A stretch of 39,718 bases of DNA from Ruegeria sp. PrR005 (GTDB lineage Bacteria > Pseudomonadota > Alphaproteobacteria > Rhodobacterales > Rhodobacteraceae), in NCBI RefSeq assembly GCF_010500245.1, contig NZ_JAAGOX010000019.1, forward strand, positions 1-39,718, given 5' to 3'. The notes under the pieces are model-generated. The model was not told the origin of the DNA and searched no databases. It was given only the letters and a program-made list of their open reading frames with translations. This document shows positions 15,575 through 24,426 of this stretch, in pieces. The position numbers and the translations under genes were made by a program. How positions within the stretch are numbered: the stretch's first letter is position 1; the number at the start of each line of letters is the position of its first letter.

Positions 15575-16122
15575 GCGGAAGCGGTTCCGTTGCCTTTGTC
15601 TGCCAAGAGGATCGACTCGGACATCGGTTTGAAGCCCACGCCCTTGGTCGAAGCGCCCCACTTACGGCCGAGCGCGATCAGATGCAAGGCCGCGGCGGCG
15701 GCACCGCCGCCCTTGTTCATCGCGGCCGGATCGGCGCGCACCTCGGCCTGGGGACGGTTCTCGACCGTCAGGATGCCGTTGCCGATGCAGGCGCCCTGAA
15801 GACCCATCAGCTGGATCGCGCGGGAGCTGTCGTTGCAGACGGTGTCGTAATGGGTGGTCTCGCCCCGGATCACGCAGCCCAGCGCCACGTAACCGTCGAA
15901 ATTGCACATCCGGTCGGCCATGGCGATGGCGGTCGGAACTTCCAGCGCGCCGGGGACCTCGATCAGCTCCCAGGTGCCGCCCACGGCCTCGATCTCGGCC
16001 TTGGCGCCGGCGACCAGATTGTCGGCGATGTCCTTGTAATAGGGCGCCACCACGATCAGCAGTTTCACCGGCTTGTCGAATTCGGGGCGCGGCAGGATGT
16101 AGTGGGTTTCATGTCCGGCCAT
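15571..16122 (-). CDS. ribH: 6,7-dimethyl-8-ribityllumazine synthase RibH
   Basis: RibH joins 5-amino-6-ribitylaminouracil with 3,4-dihydroxy-2-butanone 4-phosphate to give lumazine, the substrate of RibE. The 183-residue protein has the expected motifs: PGALEVP (ribityl site), ALGCVIRGETTHYD (phosphate-binding and catalytic region) and a conserved C-terminal helix (GGGAAAAALHLIALGRKWG). It overlaps nusB by 4 bp downstream and is separated by one base from the ribBX stop upstream, so the three genes form a tight operon. Confidence 0.97.
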   Translation of the reverse strand: MAGHETHYILPRPEFDKPVKLLIVVAPYYKDIADNLVAGAKAEIEAVGGTWELIEVPGALEVPTAIAMADRMCNFDGYVALGCVIRGETTHYDTVCNDSSRAIQLMGLQGACIGNGILTVENRPQAEVRADPAAMNKGGGAAAAALHLIALGRKWGASTKGVGFKPMSESILLADKGNGTASA

Positions 16123-16123
16123 G

Positions 16124-17245
16124 TCAGGCGTCCTTCAGAATGGGGCGGGTGCCGACGATGGACAGGCCATAGGCGTCGAGCCCGAGATATTTGGTTTGCG
16201 GCGAGTCGGTAAGCAGGATCAGCTCGTGCAGGCCCATCTTGGACAGGATCTGGGCACCCAGGCCGGTCTGCTTGATGGTGCGCACGCCGTCCTCGTCGCT
16301 GGCATAAAGCGCGTTGCGCGGCTGCCGGAACAGGCAGACGACGCCGCGCCCTTCGGCGGCGATCTTCTCCATCGCGCGCGGCAGTTCCTGGGTCGGCTTG
16401 GGGCCAAGCCCCAGCACATCCGATGCCTCGTGCAGCGCATGGGTGCGGGTCAGCACCGGTTCGGGGGTCGAGACATCGCCCTTGACCAGCACCACATGTT
16501 CGATGCCGTGGGTCTGGTCGGTAAAGATGCGCATCTCCCAGTCACCGCCATATTCCGAGGTGACGGTGCTGCGGGCGGTCTCGTCCACCAGGTTGTCGTT
16601 GCGGGCGCGATAGGAGATCAGGTCGCTGATGGTGCCGATCTTCATCCCGTGGGTGGCGGCGAACTCCACCAGATCGGGCAGCCGCGCCATGGTGCCGTCT
16701 TCCTTCATGATCTCGCAGATCACGCCCGCGGGGTTCAGCCCGGCCAGACGCGAGATATCCACCACCGCCTCGGTATGGCCGGCGCGCACCAGCACCCCGC
16801 CCCGCTTGGCCCTGAGCGGAAAGACATGGCCCGGCGTGGCCAGGCTTGCCATGGTATTCTGTTCGTTGATCGCGGTGGCCACGGTCAGCGCCCGGTCGGC
16901 GGCGGAAATGCCGGTCGACACCCCCTCGCGCGCCTCGATCGAGACGGTAAAGGCGGTCTCGTGCCGCGACGAGTTGTTCACCGCCATCATCGGCAGGCCC
17001 AGCCGGTCGATCCGCTCGGCGGTCATCGGCAGGCAGATCAGCCCGCGCCCGTGGGTGGCCATGAAGTTGATCGCGGCGGCATCGGCAAACTCGGCGGCGA
17101 TGCACAGGTCGCCCTCGTTCTCGCGATCCTCGTGATCGACCAGGATATACATCCGGCCCTTGCGCGCCTCCTCGATGATCTCCTCGATCGGACTGATCGC
17201 GTCGCGCAGGCGGGCCTCGACGGGTCCGGGCGTTTCAAAGCTCAT
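16124..17245 (-). CDS. ribBX: 3,4-dihydroxy-2-butanone 4-phosphate synthase with degenerate GTP cyclohydrolase II domain (RibBX)
   Basis: Of 373 residues, about 15-215 form the RibB domain, with [11 protein letters not shown] (metal/substrate acidic loop), [11 protein letters not shown] and the ATPGHVFPL motif. It converts ribulose 5-phosphate to dihydroxybutanone phosphate. The C-terminal ~150 residues align with RibA, but the zinc site and active-site cysteines are gone: where active RibA has a C-x-TGDV...C-x-C pattern, this has [14 protein letters not shown]. Such RibBX fusions with an inactive RibA-like half are a known variant in Proteobacteria; a separate RibA would then be needed elsewhere. 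The ATG at 17243-17245 begins MSFETPG; the longer frame to 17314 is not supported. Confidence 0.93.
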   Translation of the reverse strand: MSFETPGPVEARLRDAISPIEEIIEEARKGRMYILVDHEDRENEGDLCIAAEFADAAAINFMATHGRGLICLPMTAERIDRLGLPMMAVNNSSRHETAFTVSIEAREGVSTGISAADRALTVATAINEQNTMASLATPGHVFPLRAKRGGVLVRAGHTEAVVDISRLAGLNPAGVICEIMKEDGTMARLPDLVEFAATHGMKIGTISDLISYRARNDNLVDETARSTVTSEYGGDWEMRIFTDQTHGIEHVVLVKGDVSTPEPVLTRTHALHEASDVLGLGPKPTQELPRAMEKIAAEGRGVVCLFRQPRNALYASDEDGVRTIKQTGLGAQILSKMGLHELILLTDSPQTKYLGLDAYGLSIVGTRPILKDA

Positions 17246-17349
17246 GGGGCGGCCTTTCAGCTGTCTTGGTCTGTTTGCGCAGATAGACCACCCGGCGCGC
17301 GAATGCCAGTACACAAACGGCAGACAGCGCCCCGGACGCGGCGTAGCGC

Positions 17350-17532
17350 GGGGCTAGGCGGGCGCCCTCGCGCCCGGGGCGGCCCCGCGCCCGGCCCAAC
17401 GCCTGGGGGCGCATCTGTGATGCGGCATCAGGGGGCGGGAGCGCCACCCTGATCCGGTGGGCAGGTCAGAGGGGGCGCTGCCCCCGTCGCGCTCCGCGCG
17501 ACTCCGCCCGAGTATTTTGACCAGAAAGAAGC
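17350..17532. repeat. Long direct repeat, copy A
   Basis: About 180 bp repeated at 17667-17850 with an offset of 318 bp and only scattered mismatches plus small indels at the left end. It ends in the block GGGGGCGCTGCCCCC...GAGTATTTTG followed by an AGAAAGAAG-like tail. The last ~75 bp recur inverted at 33980-34055. Confidence 0.85.
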
Positions 17533-17666
17533 GGGAAGGCTGCGGCCCGATGCCGGAGGTAAGAGAGACCACCTCCTCCCCCGACCAGGGGCAAGTGTGC
17601 CGCCCGACGCGCGGATACCACGCCCAAACGGCCGTGCAGAACCCTCGCGCGCCGCTGCGTCCGCGT

Positions 17667-17850
17667 GGGGCTGACGCGGGCGCCCTCGCGCCCGGGTCGG
17701 CCCCGCGTCCGGCCCAACGCCTGGGGGCGCATCTGCGATGCGGCATCAGGGGGCGGGAGCGCCACCCTGATCCGGTGGGCGGGTCAGAGGGGGCGCTGCC
17801 CCCGTCGCGCCTTGCGCGACTCCCCCGGAGTATTTTGGGCGAAATGAAGG
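17667..17850. repeat. Long direct repeat, copy B
   Basis: Second copy of the direct repeat, ending 15 bp before the stop codon of the minus-strand gene at 17866. Its terminal block CCGGAGTATTTT-GGGCGAAATGAAGG is the part most like the copy at 33980-34055. The embedded GGGGGCGCTGCCCCC can fold into a hairpin. Confidence 0.85.
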
Positions 17851-17865
17851 GGCGGGACAGGAGCT

Positions 17866-18438
17866 CTAGACGGCCTGGTGGCGGAAGTATTCGGCCGAGG
17901 GCAGATAGCCCGCGGCACGGCCTGCGGCGACCCATTCGGCTTCGAGTGGCGCGTCGCCGATCACCAGCACCGCCGAGCCCGGCAAGCGCTGCGCCTGGAT
18001 CAGCCCCTGGACGCGGGCGCGCATCTCGGACCAGCTGTCGACAAGGCGCGGCGCTCGGGCGGCATCCTCCAGCGCCCTTGTGGCGGCCAGTACGGTGGCC
18101 GGGGCGGCGGGCGGATGCACCAGCGCCAGTCGGCGGGCATTGCGGACCTCGGACAGCGTTCGTGCCTCGGCCTCGGGCATTTCACCGCCCGAGCCGAAGA
18201 TGCGCAGCGCGTTCGACGAAAACAGCAGCCCCATGATGTCCTGACCGGAATACTGGCGCACCTTGGCATAGGTGCGATAGTCCATGCCCAGTTCGGCGGC
18301 GCGGTTCATGCGCATTTTCAGCACCAGCATCGGGATGGCATTGGGCATCAGCGCCTTTTGCGCCTGCCGCCAGGCATGGGTGCGCCAGACCTGCCCCGGC
18401 TCCATCGACGGCCCGCCGTTGTGCCCGACCCCGGCCAT
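17866..18438 (-). CDS. Conserved-looking protein of unknown function in the riboflavin operon
   Basis: The 190-residue protein starts 4 bp after the ribE stop, so co-transcription with ribE is very likely. It opens MAGVGHNGGP, continues with a basic helical stretch (RTHAWRQAQKALMPN), a segment AAELGMDYRTYAKVRQYSGQ and LLFSSNALRIF, and ends with a domain that looks like a compact alpha/beta fold (LPGSAVLVIGDAPLEAEWVAAGRAAGYL). No signal peptide or membrane helix is seen. I recall GHNGGP-start proteins as a recurring uncharacterised group in Alphaproteobacteria but cannot assign a function. Position suggests a link to riboflavin or flavin use; this is inference. Confidence 0.8.
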   Translation of the reverse strand: MAGVGHNGGPSMEPGQVWRTHAWRQAQKALMPNAIPMLVLKMRMNRAAELGMDYRTYAKVRQYSGQDIMGLLFSSNALRIFGSGGEMPEAEARTLSEVRNARRLALVHPPAAPATVLAATRALEDAARAPRLVDSWSEMRARVQGLIQAQRLPGSAVLVIGDAPLEAEWVAAGRAAGYLPSAEYFRHQAV

Positions 18439-18442
18439 GGCC

Positions 18443-19030
18443 CTAGCCCGCCTCGGCCAGGCGCGCCACATAGCGCGCCAGCGTATCGATCTCGAGGTTG
18501 ACGAGGTCGCCCGCGCGCACATCGCCCCAGGTTGTCGCCTCCTTGGTGTGCGGGATCAGGTTGATGCCGAATTCATCGCCCTCGACCTCGTTCACCGTCA
18601 GCGAGGTGCCGTTCAGCGCCACCGAGCCCTTGGGCGCGATGAAGCGCGCCAGCGCATGCGGGGCGCGGAACCGGACCCGCGTGCTGTCGCCCTCTTGTGT
18701 GACCGAAACCACCTCGGCCACGCCGTCGACATGGCCCGACACGATATGGCCGCCCAGCTCGTCGCCCACCTTGAGCGCGCGTTCCAGGTTCAGCCGCTTG
18801 CCGACGGTCCATCCGCCCAGGTTGGTCTTGGACACGGTCTCGGCGCTGACCTCGACATCGTACCAGTCCGCGCCCAGCGCGATCACCGTCAGGCAGACGC
18901 CGTCGCTGGCGATCGAGGCGCCGATGTCGATGCGCCCGGTATCATAGGCGGTGCGGATGCGCGCCCGCAGGTCGCCGCGCTGCTCCAGCTCGACCACGGT
19001 GCCGATGTCGGTCACGATGCCGGTGAACAT
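18443..19030 (-). CDS. ribE: Riboflavin synthase, alpha subunit
   Basis: RibE dismutates two lumazine molecules to riboflavin and the ribityl pyrimidine. The 195-residue protein begins with the diagnostic MFTGIV and shows the two tandem lumazine-binding barrels: repeat 1 with SIASDGVCLTV, repeat 2 with SVALNGTSLTV, and the linker motif GGHIVSGHVDG. The first gene of the minus-strand riboflavin run; it diverges from kpsS across a 173-bp gap. No ribD and no recognisable FMN riboswitch are seen upstream within the gap. Confidence 0.96.
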   Translation of the reverse strand: MFTGIVTDIGTVVELEQRGDLRARIRTAYDTGRIDIGASIASDGVCLTVIALGADWYDVEVSAETVSKTNLGGWTVGKRLNLERALKVGDELGGHIVSGHVDGVAEVVSVTQEGDSTRVRFRAPHALARFIAPKGSVALNGTSLTVNEVEGDEFGINLIPHTKEATTWGDVRAGDLVNLEIDTLARYVARLAEAG

Positions 19031-19203
19031 GTTCCTTACCCCGCACTTGTATTCCTGCCCCTGACGTAACGCTGTGTTTCGCGCCGGACAAGCCCCGATG
19101 CTTGCCCGCCCGCCCCGTCCGGGTCATAGTTTGGCCCGAATGATCATGCAGGATGATGGGAATGCCGCGAATTTGGGCAGGCGCAGCCGGAGAAGGACCG
19201 CAG

Positions 19204-20496
19204 ATGCCGAACCAGACCCAGACCAGGCGGGTGTTCCTGTTCCTACAGGGGCCGCATGGACCCTTTTTCGACGCGCTCGGCCGCATGCTGCGCGCCGCCG
19301 GGGCAGAGGTCTGGCGCGTGGGCTTCAACTCGGGCGACCGGGCCTTCTGGTTCCACACGCGGAGCTATATTCCCTACAAGGGCGCGCATGAGGATTGGCC
19401 CGCGGCGCTGGCCGATCTGCTGGAGACCCGGGGCGTGACCGATATCGTGCTCTATGGCGACACGCGCCCCATCCATGCCGCCGCCGTGGCCGCCGCGCGG
19501 GCGCGGGGCCTGGGTATCCATGTGTTCGAGGAAGGCTATCTGCGGCCATATTGGGTCACCTATGAACGCGGCGGGTCGAACGGCAATTCGCGCCTGATGG
19601 AGATGACGATCGAGGACATGCGCGTGGCGCTGGCGCTGTCGGACATGGAAACGCCGCTGCCGCCCGCCCATTGGGGCGACATGCGTCAGCACATCTTTTA
19701 CGGCGCGCTCTATCACTGGTTCGTCATGTTCACCAACCAGGGCTATCGCCGGTTCAGGCCGCATCGCGACCTGCCGGTGACCAAGGAATTCCTGCTGTAT
19801 TTACAAAGGCTCTTGCTGATGCCGGTGCTGGCGGTCGAGCGGATGCTGGCCACCGCGCGTATCCGAAACGGCGGCTTTCCCTATCACCTGGCGCTGTTGC
19901 AGCTGGAACATGACAGCTCGTTCCGGATGCATTCGCCCTTTGCCTCGATGACCGATTTCCTGGCCGAGATCTTCGACGGCTTTGCCAAGGGCGCGCCACG
20001 GCATCACCATCTGGTGGTCAAGGCGCATCCGCTGGAGGATGGCCGCGTGCCGCTCCGGCGCGAGGTGCGGCGGCTGGCCCGCCAGCACGGGTTGAAAGGC
20101 CGGGTGCATTACGTGCGCGGCGGCAAGCTGGCGCAACTGCTCAACGACGCGCGCAGCGCCGTCACCGTGAACTCGACCGCCGGTCAGCAGGTGTTGTGGC
20201 GTGGCATTCCGCTCAAGGTCTTTGGCCGCGCAGTATACGACAAGCCCGAATTTGTCTCGACCCAGCCGGTGGCCGACTTTTTCGCCGCCGCCGACCGCCC
20301 GGACAGCCGCGCCTACAAGGAATACCGCCGCTATCTGCTGGAAACCAGCCAGCTGCCCGGCGGTTTCTATTCCCGCAAGGGGCGCCGGCAGCTGCTGCGC
20401 CAGGTGGTCGACATGATGTTGTCGCGCGATGACCCCTATGATGCGCTCAAATCGGGAAAAGCGGCACCAAGGCAACAGTTGCGATTGGTCAACTGA
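19204..20496 (+). CDS. kpsS: Capsule polysaccharide Kdo-transferase KpsS-like
   Basis: The 430-residue protein resembles KpsS, a beta-Kdo transferase that starts the poly-Kdo linker joining capsule polysaccharide to its phospholipid anchor at the inner membrane. Visible family features are the start VFLFLQGPHGPFF, GYLRPYWVT(Y)E, and the C-terminal VNSTAGQQVLWRGIP motif ahead of YDKPEF. ATG 19204 follows GGAGAAGGA at a good distance, so the longer frame from 19153 is rejected. It is the first of three plus-strand capsule genes. The ABC transporter and KpsE/F parts are not in the window. Confidence 0.88.
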   Translation: MPNQTQTRRVFLFLQGPHGPFFDALGRMLRAAGAEVWRVGFNSGDRAFWFHTRSYIPYKGAHEDWPAALADLLETRGVTDIVLYGDTRPIHAAAVAAARARGLGIHVFEEGYLRPYWVTYERGGSNGNSRLMEMTIEDMRVALALSDMETPLPPAHWGDMRQHIFYGALYHWFVMFTNQGYRRFRPHRDLPVTKEFLLYLQRLLLMPVLAVERMLATARIRNGGFPYHLALLQLEHDSSFRMHSPFASMTDFLAEIFDGFAKGAPRHHHLVVKAHPLEDGRVPLRREVRRLARQHGLKGRVHYVRGGKLAQLLNDARSAVTVNSTAGQQVLWRGIPLKVFGRAVYDKPEFVSTQPVADFFAAADRPDSRAYKEYRRYLLETSQLPGGFYSRKGRRQLLRQVVDMMLSRDDPYDALKSGKAAPRQQLRLVN

Positions 20497-20592
20497 ACGG
20501 CACAACTCCTGGTACTGGATTTTTCATCCGGATTCCGATAGTTTGAGAAAAAAATCTGAGGCAGAAACATATAAGGTCGAGGAGACCGAGCA

Positions 20593-21726
20593 GTGAAACT
20601 TAACCCCGTCCGCTGGGCGAAGCCCGTTGCCGTGTTGGCTGCGATGTCTGTCGCGGCCTCTTGTTCTTTGCCGAAAGTCGGGCCCAACAAGCGGGAAATC
20701 TTTGCCGGTTCCGTGCAGAAGGAAGGCGACGCATTTATCGTCGCCGTCAACGACCGGGTGACCCGCGCCACCGCCGTGGTGCCCGCGCTGGGCTTCTCGG
20801 ACGCGTTCAAGAACGCCTCCGCCCTGACCTCGGACACGATCCGGCCCGGTGACGTACTGGGTCTGACCGTCTGGGAAAACGTCGATGACGGGCTTCTGGC
20901 CAGCGAAGGCACCAATGCCACGGTTCTGGAAGAGGTGCAGGTCGACAGCGCCGGCTTCATCTTTGTGCCCTATGCCGGACGCCTGCGCGCCTCGGGCAAC
21001 ACGCCCGAGCAGCTGCGCGAAGCGATCACCGCCAAGCTTGAGGAACAGACCCCGGACCCGCAGGTCCAGGTGCGTCGCCTCGCGGGCGATGGCTCGACCG
21101 TGTCGCTGACCGGTGCTGTGGGCGGCCAGGGCGTCTATCCGATCGAACGTCCGACCCGCACGCTGGCAACCATGCTGGCGCAGGCCGGCGGCATCACCAT
21201 CCAGCCCGAGATCGCCGAGGTCACCGTGATCCGCGGCAATCAGCAGGGCAAAGTCTGGTACCAGGACCTGTTCAACTACCCCGAGCTGGACATCGCCCTG
21301 CGCGGCGGCGACCGCATCCTGGTCGAGGAGGACACCCGTTCGTTCACCGCACTGGGGGCCACCAGCACCCAGGCGCGCGTGCCCTTCGAGACCCAGGACC
21401 TCTCCGCGCTTGAGGCGATCGCCCAGGTGGGCGGCCTGATTTCGGCCGCCTCGGACCCGACCGGGGTCTTTGTGTTCCGTAACGAACCGGCCGAGATCGC
21501 GGGCCAGGTGCTGGGCCGCGACGACCTGCAAGGCGCGCAGCGCATGGTCTATGTGCTGAACCTGACCGAGCCCAACGGGCTGTTCATCGCCCGCGATTTC
21601 GTGATCCGGGACGAGGATACGCTCTATGTCACCGAGGCGCCTTATGCCCAGTGGACCAAGACCATTTCGCTCATCTCCGGCGGCCTGACCCCGCTGGCCA
21701 ACCTGCAAACGATCGCTGGCGGCTGA
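20593..21726 (+). CDS. Outer-membrane polysaccharide export lipoprotein (OPX family, Wza/KpsD-like)
   Basis: Starting at GTG 20593 behind GGAGACC, the 377-residue protein has a lipoprotein-type signal (LAAMSVAASC, Cys about residue 24). A polysaccharide export domain follows (IRPGDVLGLTVWE..., VDSAGFIFVPYAGRLRASG) and then SLBB-like repeats (VSLTGAVGGQGVYPI, LATMLAQAGG; later SALEAIAQVGGL). It should form the outer-membrane exit for capsule polysaccharide. The gene lies between kpsS and kpsC, only 3 bp before kpsC. At 377 residues it is closer to Wza-type than to the longer E. coli KpsD. Confidence 0.88.
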   Translation: MKLNPVRWAKPVAVLAAMSVAASCSLPKVGPNKREIFAGSVQKEGDAFIVAVNDRVTRATAVVPALGFSDAFKNASALTSDTIRPGDVLGLTVWENVDDGLLASEGTNATVLEEVQVDSAGFIFVPYAGRLRASGNTPEQLREAITAKLEEQTPDPQVQVRRLAGDGSTVSLTGAVGGQGVYPIERPTRTLATMLAQAGGITIQPEIAEVTVIRGNQQGKVWYQDLFNYPELDIALRGGDRILVEEDTRSFTALGATSTQARVPFETQDLSALEAIAQVGGLISAASDPTGVFVFRNEPAEIAGQVLGRDDLQGAQRMVYVLNLTEPNGLFIARDFVIRDEDTLYVTEAPYAQWTKTISLISGGLTPLANLQTIAGG

Positions 21727-21729
21727 CGC

Positions 21730-23733
21730 ATGTCGCCCAGTGGCATGAACCGGGCAGCCGGGGGCGACCGCTCCCGGCTGTTCGTTTATAACGGCGGCTT
21801 CCTGACGCAGACCCGGATGCGCCGCATCCTGTCGCTGGCCGGATACGACATCCGGCTGGGCCTGCCCGCCGAGGGCGATCTGGTCGGCATCTGGGGCAAT
21901 AGCCCCACCGCCCATCGCGGGCTTGCGGTCGCCGCGCGGCGCGCGGCGCCCCTGCTCCGGGTCGAGGACGCGTTTTTGCGCTCGCTCTTTCCCGGCCGGG
22001 CGGGCGAGACGCCCCTGGGTCTGCTGCTTGATCGGGCGGGTGTGCATTTCGACCCGGCCACGCCCAGCGACCTGGAACAGATGCTGGCGAGCCACCCGCT
22101 GGACGATACCGCGCTGTTGAACCGGGCGCGCGATGCCATCGCGCGGATTCGCGACAGCCACCTGAGCAAATACTCAGCCACCGACCCCGGCCTGACGCCA
22201 CCCGAACCGGGCTATGTGCTGGTTGTCGACCAGACGCGCGGCGATGCCTCGGTCACCGCCAGCCGCGGCACGGATGCGCTGTTCCGCGAGATGCTGGTCT
22301 TTGCGCAAGAGGAACATCCCGGTGCGCGGGTGCTGATCAAGACCCATCCCGAAACCGCCGCCGGGTTCCGCCCCGGCTATTACGGTGCGGGTGATGTCAG
22401 CGCGCGGGTCAGCCTTTATGATGCGCCTGTCAGCCCCTGGGCGCTGCTCGATGGCGCGGTGGGGGTCTATACGCTGTCCTCGCAACTGGGGTTCGAGGCG
22501 ATCCTGGCCGGGCACAAGCCGCGTGTCTTTGGCCAGCCCTTTTACGCGGGCTGGGGGCTGAGCCAGGACGAACACCCGGTGCCGCGCCGCGAACGCCGCC
22601 TGACGCGCGCGCAGCTCTTTGCCGCCGCGATGATCCTCTATCCCACCTGGTACGATCCGTACCGCGATTGCCTGTGCGAGCTGGAGACCGTGCTCGACAC
22701 GCTCGAGGCGGAGGTGCGGGCCTGGCGGCAGGACCGCGCCGGCTGGACCGCCGGCGGCATGCGGCTGTGGAAGCGCAGGCCGCTCAGGCGGATGTTCGGG
22801 CAATACGGCAAGGTGAGTTTTACCGACACCCCCGCCCGGGATGATCCGCGCCCGCATATGGTCTGGGCCGCCAAGGCCGATCCCGACACCCCCGCCGTGC
22901 GGGTCGAGGACGGGTTCCTGCGCTCGCGCGGGCTGGGCGCCGAACTGGTGCCGCCGCTGTCGCTGGTGACCGACGATCTGGGCATCTATTACGATCCGAC
23001 GCGGCCCAGCCGGATGGAACGCCTGATCGCCGCGCGCGCGACCCTGCGCGATGACCAGCGCCGCCGCGCCGAGCGGCTGATCGACCGCCTGACCCGGGCG
23101 GGTGTCAGCAAGTACAACCTGGGCGGCACCCTGCCCGACCTGCCGCCCGGGCACCGCATCCTGGTTCCGGGACAAGTCGAAGACGATGCCTCGATCCGCA
23201 CCGGCGCGGGCGAGGTGCGCACCAATCTGGAGTTGCTGCGCGCCGTCCGTGCCGCAAACCCGCAGGCGGTGATCGTCTACAAGCCGCACCCGGACGTCGA
23301 GGCCGGGTTGCGCAGCGGCCGGATCGAGGCCGAGGGGCTGGCCGATGTGGTGGCGCGCGCGGCCGATCCGGCCGCGCTCCTCGCGCATGTGAACGAGGTC
23401 TGGACGATGACCTCGCTTCTGGGGTTCGAGGCGCTGTTGCGCGGCGTGCCGGTGACGACGCTGGGCGCGCCGTTCTACGCGGGCTGGGGGTTGACGCGCG
23501 ATCTGGGTCCGGTGCCCGCGCGCCGCCAGACGCAACCCGATCTGGCCGGGTTGGTGCATGCGGCGCTGATCGACTATCCCCGCTACTGGGATCCACAGAA
23601 CGGTCGCCCCTGCCCGGTCGAACTGGCAGTCGAGCGGCTGTCTTCCGGCGATATCCGCCACCCCGGCGCCGCCAACCGGCTGTTGAGCAAGCTTCAGGGC
23701 GTTTTTGCCACCTATGCGCATTTGTGGCGCTGA
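21730..23733 (+). CDS. kpsC: Capsule polysaccharide Kdo-transferase KpsC-like (two tandem modules)
   Basis: At 667 residues this matches KpsC, which extends the poly-Kdo linker using two glycosyltransferase modules in one chain. Internal duplication is clear: module 1 has RVEDAFLRS, VYTLSSQLGFEAILAG and PFYAGWGLSQDEHPVP; module 2 has RVEDGFLRSRGLG, VWTMTSLLGFEALLRG and PFYAGWGLTRDLGPVP. Both end with a YP-x-x-x-DP segment. The start is 3 bp after the preceding stop, so translation is probably coupled. It closes the capsule gene group; transport genes must lie elsewhere or be missing. Confidence 0.93.
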   Translation: MSPSGMNRAAGGDRSRLFVYNGGFLTQTRMRRILSLAGYDIRLGLPAEGDLVGIWGNSPTAHRGLAVAARRAAPLLRVEDAFLRSLFPGRAGETPLGLLLDRAGVHFDPATPSDLEQMLASHPLDDTALLNRARDAIARIRDSHLSKYSATDPGLTPPEPGYVLVVDQTRGDASVTASRGTDALFREMLVFAQEEHPGARVLIKTHPETAAGFRPGYYGAGDVSARVSLYDAPVSPWALLDGAVGVYTLSSQLGFEAILAGHKPRVFGQPFYAGWGLSQDEHPVPRRERRLTRAQLFAAAMILYPTWYDPYRDCLCELETVLDTLEAEVRAWRQDRAGWTAGGMRLWKRRPLRRMFGQYGKVSFTDTPARDDPRPHMVWAAKADPDTPAVRVEDGFLRSRGLGAELVPPLSLVTDDLGIYYDPTRPSRMERLIAARATLRDDQRRRAERLIDRLTRAGVSKYNLGGTLPDLPPGHRILVPGQVEDDASIRTGAGEVRTNLELLRAVRAANPQAVIVYKPHPDVEAGLRSGRIEAEGLADVVARAADPAALLAHVNEVWTMTSLLGFEALLRGVPVTTLGAPFYAGWGLTRDLGPVPARRQTQPDLAGLVHAALIDYPRYWDPQNGRPCPVELAVERLSSGDIRHPGAANRLLSKLQGVFATYAHLWR

Positions 23734-23807
23734 CGCGGCGCCTCCACCACTGGACGCCACCTTCGGTTTTTCCTATATAAACACTCAGGAAACGGCGAGA
23801 GAGACTG

Positions 23808-24170
23808 ATGACCCACGCGACAGAACCGATGGAAGGCGCGCCGCTGATTGCGCCCTCGACCGTAAACCACCCGCTTTATGACCCGGTGGTCGAGGCCTGC
23901 CGCACCGTCTATGACCCTGAAATTCCGGTCAATATCTTTGAACTTGGCCTGATTTACACCGTCGAGATCTCGCCCGACAGCGACGTTCGCATCATCATGA
24001 CGCTGACCGCGCCGGGCTGTCCGGTGGCGGGCGAGATGCCCGGATGGGTGGTCGCGGCGGTCGAGTCCGTGCCCGGCGTCAAATCGGTCGACGTGGAAAT
24101 GACCTGGGATCCGCCCTGGGGCATGGAGATGATGTCGGACGAGGCGCGGCTGGAACTGGGATTCATGTGA
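23808..24170 (+). CDS. sufT: Fe-S cluster assembly protein SufT (DUF59/MIP18 family)
   Basis: The 120-residue protein belongs to the DUF59 family that helps mature iron-sulfur proteins. Diagnostic segments are VYDPEIPVNIFELGLIY, the cysteine motif TAPGCPVAGEMP and VDVEMTWDPPW near the C-terminus. The extended N-terminus (about 20 residues) and length fit SufT. TATATAAA and AGGAAACGGCGAGAGAG lie upstream. The A-type carrier gene follows after 256 bp and a terminator, so the two are functionally related but probably separate transcripts. No sufBCDS genes are in the window. Confidence 0.9.
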   Translation: MTHATEPMEGAPLIAPSTVNHPLYDPVVEACRTVYDPEIPVNIFELGLIYTVEISPDSDVRIIMTLTAPGCPVAGEMPGWVVAAVESVPGVKSVDVEMTWDPPWGMEMMSDEARLELGFM

Positions 24171-24323
24171 CGGATCCGGGCGGGACTGTCGGAAAATGTT
24201 CTCACCCCTGTCATGTGCCCGTTACAAGGTTGGGTCAGCCTGACCGCGCCGGCCGGGCCTATCCCCCATCCCAAAACTCCCGGCCCGGATCACTGCTGAC
24301 CCCCAGCCCCGATCCTTCCGGCC

Positions 24324-24352
24324 GGGCCGTTCCTTTGCAGGAACGGCCCTTT
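24324..24352 (+). terminator. Terminator downstream of sufT
   Basis: GGGCCGTTCC and GGAACGGCCC make a perfect 10-bp stem with loop TTTGCA, followed by TTTCC. It lies about 150 bp after the sufT stop and about 75 bp before the next start codon. Confidence 0.7.
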
Positions 24353-24426
24353 CCACCGGCCAAGCCCCTTGAGCCGGTCCCTGCCCGGCCCTAGATTAAA
24401 GACAACGCGCGACAACGGAGACCCCC

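Larger units (their letters stand above)
17246..17865. other. 620-bp gene-free interval inside the riboflavin gene run
   Basis: No credible gene is present on either strand. The many overlapping open frames are caused by high GC, and two minus-strand frames share the same start peptide only because they read the two repeat copies. Most of the interval is the direct repeat pair (17350-17532 and 17667-17850). Its position splits the operon between the unknown gene and ribBX. Confidence 0.75.

Noticed and set aside
17235-17765. Two minus-strand frames sharing the start peptide MALPPPDAASQMRPQALGR
   Set aside because: The shared peptide only reflects the two direct-repeat copies; there is no sign of protein selection.
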